From Deltaproteobacteria bacterium (lineage in GTDB: Bacteria > Desulfobacterota > Desulfobacteria > Desulfobacterales > Desulfatirhabdiaceae), in contig JAPLJE010000353.1 of assembly GCA_026388755.1 (NCBI GenBank), positions 1,889 through 7,597 on the forward strand: DNA of 5,709 nt, in the 5' to 3' direction. Below, in pieces: positions 1-5,709 of the stretch; position 1 is the first letter of the stretch; each line of letters starts with the position of its first letter. The translations under genes were made by a program, and so were the position numbers. Under the pieces are notes generated by a model. That model saw only the letters and a list, made by a program, of their open reading frames with translations. It had not been told where the DNA came from and searched no databases.

Positions 1-194
1 CTGAAATAAGATCCGGCGGACACGGCAGAGGATACCACATCGGTTGCCAGGCTGATCCCGATGGCTGCATAGGGATCAATCTGTAGAAACAGGATCAGGA
101 CCGGTGGAATGATGCCGAATGCACTGTTGCCGTTGAGGCCGGTCAGTACGCCTGCACAAATTCCGGCTAAAACTGCGATCATCGTTTCAACCAT
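1..194 (-). CDS. TauE/SafE-family membrane permease, N-terminal part (cut by window edge)
   Basis: Only the first 64 residues are visible; the gene continues beyond position 1. They form a hydrophobic segment at about residues 4-19, then a glycine-rich turn (GVLTGLNGNSAFGIIPP, 15-31), a second hydrophobic stretch, and a PYAAIGISLATDVVSSAVSAG stretch around 41-61. This is the pattern of the first repeat of TauE/SafE (DUF81) permeases, inner-membrane proteins of about 250 residues thought to export sulfite, sulfoacetate or other organic anions. The substrate cannot be told from this fragment. I chose the ATG at 194 because AGAGG lies 6 nt before it. An in-frame ATG at 209 has its nearest GGAGGGG 14 nt away, which is too far. 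The gene lies downstream of glnK but is separated by a terminator and has its own -10 box, so it is probably a separate unit. Family assignment is moderate. Confidence 0.62.
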   Translation of the reverse strand, partial: MVETMIAVLAGICAGVLTGLNGNSAFGIIPPVLILFLQIDPYAAIGISLATDVVSSAVSAGSYF

Positions 195-240
195 GACAAG
201 CCTCTGCATGAAACAAATGAAAACCCCTCCACTGATTCTC

Positions 241-246
241 ATTATA
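241..246 (-). promoter_or_regulatory. Probable -10 box for the TauE/SafE gene
   Basis: On the minus strand this is a perfect TATAAT about 46 nt upstream of the chosen start codon at 194, predicting transcription from about 234. The -35 region is poor: TTTTCA at 15 bp or TTGCTT at 19 bp spacing are the best candidates. The box lies between the glnK terminator and the gene, which suits an independent promoter, but the surrounding AT-rich sequence makes chance occurrence possible. Confidence 0.45.
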
Positions 247-325
247 ATGAAAAATTGAAATTGAAAAGCAAAAAATGGTTGTATTGAAGAAGAAGAAAAG
301 CAGCGGGATGAAAGAACGGTTGGAA

Positions 326-364
326 AATCCCTGCAGTCGCTGTTTTCCAGAGAGTGCAGGGATT
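326..364 (-). terminator. Hairpin terminator after glnK
   Basis: Ten-base perfect arms, AATCCCTGCA (326-335) and TGCAGGGATT (355-364), enclose a second 3-bp stem CTG/CAG (340-342 with 348-350) and a 5-nt loop. The hairpin starts 9 nt past the glnK stop codon at 374. In the minus direction the stem is followed by a short run of four T (two inside the arm), so it is a plausible but not strong intrinsic terminator. It would separate amtB-glnK from the downstream permease gene. Confidence 0.62.
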
Positions 365-373
365 CAGGGGAGC

Positions 374-739
<366 letters not shown>

Positions 740-746
740 TTATTCC

Positions 747-870
747 TGAAAACTGCAATCGATGTTTAACATGTTGAAGATACATTAAACGCATTATTCT
801 TGCTGATGACAACCTGTTAATTATAACATGTTGGCATCAAATTAATTAGTAAATTCGATTGCAGCTTTCA
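747..870. repeat. Long-arm inverted repeat in the amtB-glnK gap
   Basis: The arm TGAAAACTGCAATCGA (747-762) matches the reverse complement of 855-870 at 15 of 16 positions, with a 92-nt spacer. Inside it, the 8-bp palindrome AACATGTT occurs twice (768-775 and 825-832) and the two copies could pair with each other. In RNA the whole could fold into a branched or interrupted long hairpin just ahead of the glnK ribosome site; in DNA it could be a pair of opposed operator sites. TATAAT boxes on the minus strand occur at 820-825 and 875-880, both without a convincing -35, so a glnK promoter here is possible but unproven. Confidence 0.6.
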
Positions 871-894
871 AGTCATTATAAAAATATTTTCTTT

Positions 895-920
895 AATGAT
901 TCGTTTCGATGTGAATCATT
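895..920 (-). other. Small hairpin just after the amtB stop codon
   Basis: AATGATTC (895-902) and GAATCATT (913-920) are perfect 8-bp arms around a 10-nt loop, starting 2 nt past the amtB stop. The stem is AT-rich and in the direction of amtB transcription it is followed by AAAG rather than a T-run, so it is not a good intrinsic terminator. It could stabilise the amtB mRNA 3' end or mark a processing point between amtB and glnK. Confidence 0.35.
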
Positions 921-922
921 TT

Positions 923-2230
923 CTATGAATTCAAAATTTCAAATGCTCTTTCTCCATGCTGGGAGTTGTCCAGGCCCAAGATTTCATCATCTCGCTCAAC
1001 CCGCAACCCATTGGTTGCCAGGCGGGTAATGGTGATGACGATCAGTGTGCCGACTGCAGTAAATGCGGCCGTTGCAGCGATGGAAATGATCTGGATCAAA
1101 AGCTGTTTGGGATTGCCGTAAAGAAGTCCGGTTCCGTTGGGATTCACTGCCGGATTGGCAAAAATGCCGGTTGCCAGGGCGCCCCAGAGACCGCACATGC
1201 CGTGAACCCCAAAAGCATCCAGGGAGTCGTCATACCCCATTTTATGTTTTAATTTGGACACGCAGATAAAGCCTAAAACTCCGGCAACAAGGCCGATGAC
1301 CAGTGCAGCCGACAAATCCACGAATCCTGCCGCAGGCGTAATGGACACCAGGCCTGCCACGATTCCCGATGCAATTCCAAGAACAGTCGGCTTTCGGGTA
1401 ATATACCACTCCGTGAACATCCATGAAATAGCTCCCATCGCAGCCGATGTGTTGGTGACCAGAAATGCGGATCCGGCCAGACCGTCCGCAGCCAGCTGGC
1501 TGCCGGCGTTAAATCCAAACCACCCAAACCACAAAAGCGCAGCGCCCAGTCCCGTCAGGGCGATGCTGGAGGGGAACATGGTTTCCTTGCCGTATCCGAT
1601 GCGCTTTCCGATCACAAGCGACAGAACCAGCCCGGCAACACCCGCGTTGATATGTACCACATTTCCGCCTGCAAAGTCCAGGGCGCCCATTTTGGCCATC
1701 CATCCGCCGCCCCATACCCAGTGAGCGATCGGGCAGTAGATGAAAATAATCCACAATGTCGTAAACAGGAGCCAGGAAGAAAATTTCATCCGGTCCACAA
1801 TGGAACCCAATACGAGCGCAACAGTGATTCCGGCAAAAGTCATCTGAAACAGAACATAAACATAGGTTGGAATCGTCCCGGACAGGCTTTTTACGGTAAT
1901 ATTGTTCAAAAACGTAAAGTCCAGCCCGCCGATCAGCCCGCCGATGTCCGGTCCAAACGCCAGGGTATATCCAATTACCACCCAGATCACACTTGCCAGA
2001 CAGTAAGACATAAATGTCATAGCAAAGGTGTTCAGCAAATTTTTATATCGCGACATTCCGCCATAGAACAGCGCAAGTCCTGCTGGGGTCATCATCATGA
2101 CCAGCGCCGTGGATACGATCATCCAGGCGGTGTCGCCAGAATTTAAAGTGGCTTCCTCAGCGAAAGCTGAAGATACCGGGGACAGGAAAAGCATCAGGGC
2201 CAAAGCGGTTAATTTCTCTTTCAGTTTCAT
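923..2230 (-). CDS. amtB: Ammonium transporter AmtB
   Basis: This is a 435-residue Amt/MEP/Rh-family channel, full length. Residues 1-24 are a cleavable Sec signal peptide (charged start, hydrophobic core, AFA-EE cleavage site), as in Gram-negative AmtB. About eleven membrane helices follow. Aligning by eye with E. coli AmtB, the pore residues are kept: the twin histidines His193 (in DFAGGNVVHINAG) and His343 (in FGVHGMCG), the phenylalanine gate Phe132 and Phe240, Trp173 and Ser244 of the outer ammonium site, and Asp185. The cytoplasmic tail (about 409-435) keeps GLRVERDDEILGLD and HGERAFE, the part that docks PII proteins. The ATG at 2230 has AAAGGAG about 7-8 nt upstream. The protein takes up ammonium in the inner membrane and should be blocked by the GlnK encoded next. 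Transcription is probably sigma-54-dependent (site at 2301-2316). Identification is very secure; the amtB-before-glnK order is less common in proteobacteria. Confidence 0.97.
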   Translation of the reverse strand: MKLKEKLTALALMLFLSPVSSAFAEEATLNSGDTAWMIVSTALVMMMTPAGLALFYGGMSRYKNLLNTFAMTFMSYCLASVIWVVIGYTLAFGPDIGGLIGGLDFTFLNNITVKSLSGTIPTYVYVLFQMTFAGITVALVLGSIVDRMKFSSWLLFTTLWIIFIYCPIAHWVWGGGWMAKMGALDFAGGNVVHINAGVAGLVLSLVIGKRIGYGKETMFPSSIALTGLGAALLWFGWFGFNAGSQLAADGLAGSAFLVTNTSAAMGAISWMFTEWYITRKPTVLGIASGIVAGLVSITPAAGFVDLSAALVIGLVAGVLGFICVSKLKHKMGYDDSLDAFGVHGMCGLWGALATGIFANPAVNPNGTGLLYGNPKQLLIQIISIAATAAFTAVGTLIVITITRLATNGLRVERDDEILGLDNSQHGERAFEILNS

Positions 2231-2300
2231 TCTTAATCTCCTTTGTCGGTAAATATGAAGTTGGTGGAGCTGATCGCTTTAAAAAGATATCTGGGATAAA

Positions 2301-2316
2301 AGCAATATACATGCCA
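2301..2316 (-). promoter_or_regulatory. Sigma-54 (-24/-12) promoter of amtB
   Basis: Read on the minus strand the site is TGGCATGTATATTGCT. It has GG-N10-GC spacing and differs from the sigma-54 consensus TGGCACG-N4-TTGC at one conserved base (C to T). Transcription would start near 2290, giving a 60-nt leader before the amtB ATG. Sigma-54 control through an NtrC-type activator is the known mode for amtB/glnK genes in many proteobacteria, so position and gene context agree. Confidence 0.82.
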
Positions 2317-2366
2317 TCTGTAAATATAGCTGTATATTAAATTATTACGTTATGTTATATATATTT

Positions 2367-2405
2367 CACCATTTATATAAACATACAATAATGTAATAAA
2401 TGGTG
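2367..2405. promoter_or_regulatory. Inverted repeat, possible activator (UAS) site upstream of amtB
   Basis: CACCATTTAT (2367-2376) and ATAAATGGTG (2396-2405) are perfect 10-bp arms separated by 19 nt. Relative to the predicted sigma-54 start at 2290 they lie at about -77 to -115, the usual place for an enhancer-binding protein. The outer CACCA/TGGTG halves recall the NtrC half-site core, but in NtrC sites the halves are only a few bases apart, so this is not a classical NtrC box. No TGT-N10-ACA NifA site was found in this region. It could equally be an RNA or DNA hairpin of another function. Confidence 0.45.
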
Positions 2406-2475
2406 TAATTAATGCATATATGTATAAAATTGAGCAGCGACCGATCCAACAGCAAGAATTTATTTTCGCAACTCA

Positions 2476-2497
2476 CCATGGATTCGGAATCCCATGG
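2476..2497. repeat. Compact palindrome in the amtB-dgt intergenic region
   Basis: CCATGG occurs at 2476-2481 and again at 2492-2497, with ATT/AAT pairing inside, giving a 9-bp stem with one bulged C and a CGG loop. It is about 120-150 nt upstream of the dgt promoter and over 240 nt from amtB. No T-run follows on either side that would make it a terminator. An operator is a reasonable guess; the role is unknown. Confidence 0.4.
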
Positions 2498-2598
2498 AAT
2501 CATCATAAAAGACACAGACACCAGGGCAACTATTCAGCACGGATACATTTATCCTGATCACCCGATTCCGTCTTGCAAGGTTGAATAAATATCTTTGC

Positions 2599-2627
2599 TT
2601 GATTTTATAAAGGGTGCAAATTATGAT
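2599..2627 (+). promoter_or_regulatory. Sigma-70-like promoter of dgt
   Basis: TTGATT (2599-2604, four of six consensus bases) is followed after exactly 17 bp by TATGAT (2622-2627, five of six). Transcription would start near 2634, leaving 29 nt to a TTG start at 2663 or 56 nt to the ATG at 2690. It is the best-spaced pair in the intergenic region on this strand. Confidence 0.5.
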
Positions 2628-2689
2628 TCATTGATTGTGAACTTTTGAAACAGAGGGTTTTATTGCGTAAATGTGAGCAGGCGAAATCC

Positions 2690-3745
2690 ATGACCATTCG
2701 TGAGAAATTTGAAAATCGGGAGAAGAGTTTTTTATCCCCTTTTGGATGTTTGAGTTCAGAATCCAGGGGCAGGGAACGATTTGAAGACCCTTGTCCCATT
2801 CGTACGGCGTTTCAGGTGGATCGGGACCGGATCGTCTATTCCAACGCCTTCCGGAGGCTGAAATACAAAACTCAGGTTTTTCTGGCGCCGCTAGGGGATT
2901 ATTATCGGACCCGACTGACGCATACGCTTGAAGTGGCCCAGATCGCCCGGAACATTTCCCGCGCCATGCTGCTGAATGAAGACTTGACCGAAGCCATTGC
3001 CCTGGGACATGACCTGGGGCACCCGCCTTTTGGGCATAGCGGAGAAAAAACCCTTCAGGAAATATATTCGCAGGATTTTTATCATAACGAGCAAAGCGTC
3101 CGGGTCGTTGAAGTGCTTGAAAATAAGGGGCTGGGGCTGAATCTAACCATTGAGGTTCGAAACGGCATTCTCAAGCATTCCAAGGGATTCGGCAAGATTA
3201 TTCCGGATGATCCCTCGGAGCTTGCCTCAACGTTTGAGGGAAGAATCGTCCGGATTGCGGATATTATTGCTTATCTGAATCATGATCTGGATGATGCCAT
3301 CCGAAGCGGCGTCATTACCATCGAACAGGTTCCCGAATCCTGTACGCGGATTATCGGCCGAACCCATTCCCAGCGGGCAACAACCATGATCCGGGACCTG
3401 GTGTTTTCCAGCGAGGTTCGAAATGGGGACCTGATATTAAAAATGAGCGAAGAAGTCAGCGCTGCCATGAATACGCTGCGGACATTTTTGTATGATAATG
3501 TCTACCGTTCCCCCCGGGTTCACAATGAATTTGTCAAAGCAAAGAAGATCCTGACCGAACTCTATGAGTGTTTGTTAAACCGGCCGGATATTTTTAAAAA
3601 AGAGCTCAGTGCCGTGGAAATGTCCTGGTTTAATTACAACGATCTGTCCCATGAGCGGTCGGTCTGCGATTTTATCGCCAGTATGACCGATCGATGCGCC
3701 CTGCATTTATATGAAAAAATATTTTTCCCATCACCGCTGATCTGA
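2690..3745 (+). CDS. dgt: Deoxyguanosinetriphosphate triphosphohydrolase-like protein (HD domain)
   Basis: This 351-residue protein belongs to the shorter dGTPase group, cytosolic enzymes that cut dNTPs, classically dGTP, to deoxynucleoside plus triphosphate. The HD-superfamily metal site is complete: His78 (in RTRLTHTLEV), His107-Asp108 (in LGHDLGH) and Asp191 (in VRIADIIAYLNHDLDDA), with His111 and His116 nearby. Group hallmarks SRGRER (25-30), the FQVDRDRI/AFRRLKYKTQVF region (41-64) and HNEQS (132-136) are present. I chose the ATG at 2690 because the family usually begins MTIREK-like, but its ribosome site is weak (AGG, 8 nt). A TTG at 2663, in frame and preceded at 5 nt by AGAGGG, would add nine residues and is a serious alternative. 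The open frame reaches back to a TTG at 2645 without a ribosome site. The YkgJ-family gene starts 9 nt after the stop, so the two are probably co-transcribed. Bacterial members of this group may act on other dNTPs, so exact substrate is open. Confidence 0.92.
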   Translation: MTIREKFENREKSFLSPFGCLSSESRGRERFEDPCPIRTAFQVDRDRIVYSNAFRRLKYKTQVFLAPLGDYYRTRLTHTLEVAQIARNISRAMLLNEDLTEAIALGHDLGHPPFGHSGEKTLQEIYSQDFYHNEQSVRVVEVLENKGLGLNLTIEVRNGILKHSKGFGKIIPDDPSELASTFEGRIVRIADIIAYLNHDLDDAIRSGVITIEQVPESCTRIIGRTHSQRATTMIRDLVFSSEVRNGDLILKMSEEVSAAMNTLRTFLYDNVYRSPRVHNEFVKAKKILTELYECLLNRPDIFKKELSAVEMSWFNYNDLSHERSVCDFIASMTDRCALHLYEKIFFPSPLI

Positions 3746-3754
3746 TGGAAGCCC

Positions 3755-4351
3755 ATGGATTTTAATAAACATAGGGAGCAAATGGTGAAGTATGAGCCGT
3801 ATCTGGACAGATTGGCGGCAATATTCAAAAAAATGGATGAATGTTATGATGAAACCGCCGGAAAGTATGGGTTTGTTTGTACAGGGTGTACGGACAGCTG
3901 CTGTCGAACGCGATTTTATCACCACACCCTGATAGAGTATTTCTATTTGAAGAGCGGTCTGGAGTCCCTGAACTCAAAAGACCGGATGATGATTCATTCC
4001 AGGGCGCTGGAGGTGAATTCCCGATGGGAAACACATGCTGCCCCTGCTCCCGGCGTGATGTGTCCGCTGAACGAGGCAGGACGGTGCCGACTGTATGCGT
4101 ATCGTCCCATGATCTGCAGGCTTCACGGTATTCCCCATGAACTGAACCATCCCATAAAAGGCAGGGCCAAAGGCTCGGGATGCCACGAATTTGTCCTCCA
4201 ATGCGGCAAAAACACCTATATCCCTTTTGACCGGACCCCTCTATACCGGGAGCTGGCGGATCTGGAGAAAGCATTTCGGCAGGAGACGGGGCTGAGCGTC
4301 AAAATGAAGATGACCATTGCGGAAATGCTGGCTAACATTCAAGATGGATAG
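3755..4351 (+). CDS. YkgJ-family cysteine cluster protein
   Basis: This is a 198-residue, presumably cytosolic protein with the CxxCxxxCC motif of the YkgJ family (Cys42, Cys45, Cys49, Cys50 in VCTGCTDSCC). The second family block follows: CPLNEAGRCRLYAYRPMICR with Cys103, Cys111 and Cys121, then His124, and Cys143 and Cys150. The family is annotated as a zinc- or iron-chelating, possibly Fe-S, cluster protein; no reaction is established that I can assign here. There is no signal peptide or membrane segment. The ATG at 3755 is preceded by GGA at 5 nt. A second in-frame ATG at 3782 has AGGGAG only 3 nt before it, so the protein may be nine residues shorter. It sits 9 nt behind dgt, indicating an operon, and its last 20 nt overlap the 3' end of the convergent nifV. 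Family membership is secure; function is unknown. Confidence 0.88.
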   Translation: MDFNKHREQMVKYEPYLDRLAAIFKKMDECYDETAGKYGFVCTGCTDSCCRTRFYHHTLIEYFYLKSGLESLNSKDRMMIHSRALEVNSRWETHAAPAPGVMCPLNEAGRCRLYAYRPMICRLHGIPHELNHPIKGRAKGSGCHEFVLQCGKNTYIPFDRTPLYRELADLEKAFRQETGLSVKMKMTIAEMLANIQDG

Positions 4352-5360
4352 GATATCCATTCTTCAGAACCTGCCGGAGCAGCGCTGTTCCGGAATGTTT
4401 TCCCATCACAAATTCACTGCTTCGGCCCAGAAGGCTGCCTGAAAAAGGCTCGTAAGTGCGCGGGTCCTTGAACATGCCATTGCAGTGAATTCCCGATTCA
4501 TGGGTAAAGACGAGTGAGCCGGTGATCGGCTTGTTGGGAGGAATGGGGCGCTGAGACGCCTGGGAGACATAGGCACACAACGGCATCAAACTGGCAGGCC
4601 GGATGCCACAATATTTTTCCCCGGAAAGTGAAATGGCCATTGCCACTTCTTCCAGCGCCGCATTTCCCGCCCGTTCGCCCAAACCATTTACAGTGACGCT
4701 TAACGCACCCACTCCCGCCTGTGCCGCACAAATCGAGTTGGCGGTTGCCATTCCCAAGTCGTTGTGGCCATGAAACTCAAGCGCCATTCCGCTTGATGAG
4801 AGCAATTCCGTCAGGATGGCAGTGAGTGAAAAAGGCGTTGCAATGCCCACGGTATCAGCGATCCGCATCCGGTATGCTCCATGTAACAGCGCATGTTCGG
4901 CAAATATTTTCAGAAATAATAAATCCGCGCGGGTCGCATCCTGAGCGCCGACAGACACAAATTGAAATCTTTTGCAGGCGAAGGCAAGAAGCTCCCGGAG
5001 CTGTGCGAGCACCCAGGATTCGTCTTTTTTCATGGCTTTCAAGAGAATGGATGATACGGGAAAGCTGATGTGAATGCTTCCCGTGTCACATTTTGCAGCG
5101 TCTTCGATATCCTCGCGTCTGGCCCGGCACCAGCAGGTCAGGCGACAGGGAAGGTTCAGGTGGCCGATTGCCCGGAAGTCTTCCTGCTCGATTTTCCCCA
5201 TGGCAGGTGTCCCGACTTCCAGTTCATCGATTCCAGTCTCTGCCAGCATGAATGCAATGGTTTCCTTGGTTCCGCGGCTGAAGGCAACGCCCGGAGACTG
5301 CTCTCCGTCCCTAAGGGTTGTATCAATCAACCATATCGAATCGCGTCCATGAGTTTTCAT
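4332..5360 (-). CDS. nifV: Homocitrate synthase NifV (short C-terminus)
   Basis: This 342-residue protein belongs to the DRE-TIM metallolyase family (isopropylmalate/homocitrate synthases), condensing acetyl-CoA with 2-oxoglutarate to R-homocitrate, the organic ligand of the nitrogenase FeMo cofactor. Both family signatures are present: DTTLRDGEQ (13-21) with Lys32 eleven residues after the last Gln, and LEFHGHNDLGMATA (194-207) whose two histidines bind the metal. NifV-like details include GVAFS, EVGTPAMG (48-55), CWCRA (76-80), FPVSS (100-104), VNGLGERAGNAALEE (224-238), FTHESGIH (285-292) and VMGKHSG (318-324). I chose the ATG at 5360 because AAAAGGA lies 8 nt upstream and homologues start about ten residues before DTTLRDGEQ. 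An upstream in-frame ATG at 5426 has no ribosome site and would overlap the preceding gene. After GKHSG only 20 residues remain, where A. vinelandii NifV has roughly 50 or more, and no continuation was seen in other frames. 2-Isopropylmalate or citramalate synthase are alternatives, less likely. Confidence 0.88.
   Translation of the reverse strand: MKTHGRDSIWLIDTTLRDGEQSPGVAFSRGTKETIAFMLAETGIDELEVGTPAMGKIEQEDFRAIGHLNLPCRLTCWCRARREDIEDAAKCDTGSIHISFPVSSILLKAMKKDESWVLAQLRELLAFACKRFQFVSVGAQDATRADLLFLKIFAEHALLHGAYRMRIADTVGIATPFSLTAILTELLSSSGMALEFHGHNDLGMATANSICAAQAGVGALSVTVNGLGERAGNAALEEVAMAISLSGEKYCGIRPASLMPLCAYVSQASQRPIPPNKPITGSLVFTHESGIHCNGMFKDPRTYEPFSGSLLGRSSEFVMGKHSGTALLRQVLKNGYPIHLEC
4374..4393. 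terminator. GC-rich palindrome near the convergent gene ends
   Basis: CCGGAGCAGCGCTGTTCCGG is a 20-nt near-perfect palindrome with a single G-T pair. It begins 22 nt past the YkgJ-family stop and lies inside the last codons of nifV. On the plus strand it is followed after 4 nt by TTTT, so it may terminate the dgt-ykgJ transcript, though the T-run is short and displaced. A smaller hairpin, ATGGATA/TATCCAT with a GGA loop, lies just before it at 4344-4360. Confidence 0.35.
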
Positions 5361-5394
5361 CAGAAAAATCCTTTTCACTGTTCCTGAGAGCCTT

Positions 5395-5709
5395 TCAATT
5401 ATCTGCCTGGGAAGAGACCGGATCACATGTTTTATGTGCCATCATGCTTATCTCCGTAATCGCGCCTTTCAAGTCTTTCAGCGCTTCTTCCGTCGGATCG
5501 CTGCGGTAATATTTCTCGATTGAACAAATAGATTGGATATTTTCGTATTGCAGAATACGTTTTTTGAGCGTTTCATCAATCGGCATCACCCTCTCAAGAC
5601 CGCAAAGCAGATCGAAATATGTATGATTGTCGGGCAAGTTATGGTGAAAATCCAAAATTGCCATAACGTAACCTGCTAAAGACATGGAGAGTAAATTGTA
5701 TCGGATATC
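5395..5709 (-). CDS. Unrecognised protein upstream of nifV (C-terminal part)
   Basis: The frame is open from the right edge to a stop at 5395, giving 104 visible residues. The first ATG (5685) has no ribosome site, and the frame stays open before it, so the gene most likely begins beyond the window. The product looks soluble and largely helical. Its middle reads FDLLCGLERVMPIDETLKKR, followed by an acidic and basic helix-like stretch with PTEEALKDLKGAITEIS, and a tail MAHKTCDPVSSQADN. It has three cysteines without a metal-binding spacing, and no membrane segment. I do not recognise the family; it does not resemble NifW, NifX, NifZ or NifT as I know them. It ends 34 nt before the nifV start on the same strand, so it is probably co-transcribed with nifV, which is the only clue to its role. 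Confidence 0.6.
   Translation of the reverse strand, partial: DIRYNLLSMSLAGYVMAILDFHHNLPDNHTYFDLLCGLERVMPIDETLKKRILQYENIQSICSIEKYYRSDPTEEALKDLKGAITEISMMAHKTCDPVSSQADN

Larger units (their letters stand above)
2231..2689. other. Divergent intergenic region between amtB and dgt
   Basis: This 459-bp stretch has no convincing gene in any frame. From left to right it contains the amtB leader and its ribosome site, the sigma-54 promoter (2301-2316), a very AT-rich block (about 2317-2430), the UAS-like inverted repeat, a GC-richer part with the CCATGG palindrome, and the dgt promoter. The length and the number of symmetric elements suggest most of it is control DNA for the two divergent units. Confidence 0.7.

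Noticed and set aside
1254..2146. Long plus-strand open frames opposite amtB
   Set aside because: They are antisense shadows of a certain gene, have no ribosome sites of note, and their products look low in hydrophobic order and unlike any known protein.
2401..2416. Possible plus-strand sigma-54 promoter (TGG-N10-GC spacing) pointing toward dgt
   Set aside because: The GG-N10-GC spacing is met, but the bases around it (TGGTG and ATGC) match the consensus poorly. It lies about 275 nt from dgt and overlaps the arm of the inverted repeat.
2433..2448. Second minus-strand GG-N10-GC match upstream of amtB
   Set aside because: TGGAT and CTGC are weak matches, and the copy at 2301-2316 is much better and closer to the gene.
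3825..4274. 149-residue minus-strand open frame opposite the YkgJ-family gene
   Set aside because: The opposite strand encodes a protein with complete cysteine motifs; the antisense product has no recognisable domain and no ribosome site support.
5361..5426. Longer nifV starting at 5426
   Set aside because: There is no ribosome site before that ATG, the extra 22 residues do not resemble family N-termini, and it would overlap the upstream gene, whereas the ATG at 5360 has AAAAGGA at 8 nt.

Overview
The window looks like a piece of chromosome from a nitrogen-fixing, Gram-negative bacterium, most probably a deltaproteobacterial (Desulfobacterota-like) anaerobe. The grounds are an ammonium transporter with a Sec signal peptide, a PII protein with the uridylylation tyrosine, a sigma-54 promoter, a NifV-type homocitrate synthase, and a dGTPase of the short SRGRER/HNEQS type next to a YkgJ cysteine-cluster protein. 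The taxon is an inference; the gene identities are much firmer. I saw no rRNA, tRNA, CRISPR array, insertion sequence or attachment site.

Left part (1-2230, all minus strand). Read in the direction of transcription, amtB (2230-923) comes first, then a 210-bp structured gap, then glnK (712-374), a hairpin terminator (326-364), and the start of a TauE/SafE-family membrane protein (194 to beyond the left edge) with its own TATAAT box. AmtB imports or scavenges ammonium, and GlnK reports 2-oxoglutarate/ATP/ADP status and is expected to plug AmtB when nitrogen is plentiful. The order amtB-glnK is the reverse of the common proteobacterial glnK-amtB.

Middle (2231-2689). A 459-bp divergent intergenic region holds a near-consensus sigma-54 promoter for amtB (2301-2316), a perfect 10-bp inverted repeat at enhancer distance from it (2367-2405), a compact palindrome (2476-2497) and a sigma-70-like promoter for dgt (2599-2627).

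Right part (2690-5709). dgt (dGTP triphosphohydrolase) and a YkgJ-family CxxCxxxCC protein run on the plus strand as a probable two-gene operon 9 nt apart. They converge on, and overlap by 20 nt, a minus-strand nifV (homocitrate synthase, supplying the organic ligand of FeMo-co), whose C-terminus is shorter than usual. Upstream of nifV and 34 nt away is the 3' end of an unrecognised gene that runs off the right edge. The nif-type gene and the sigma-54-driven ammonium genes fit a nitrogen-metabolism neighbourhood interrupted by housekeeping genes. I did not find a clearly new biological system; the best leads are the long inverted repeat before glnK, the amtB control region, the short nifV and the unrecognised partner gene.
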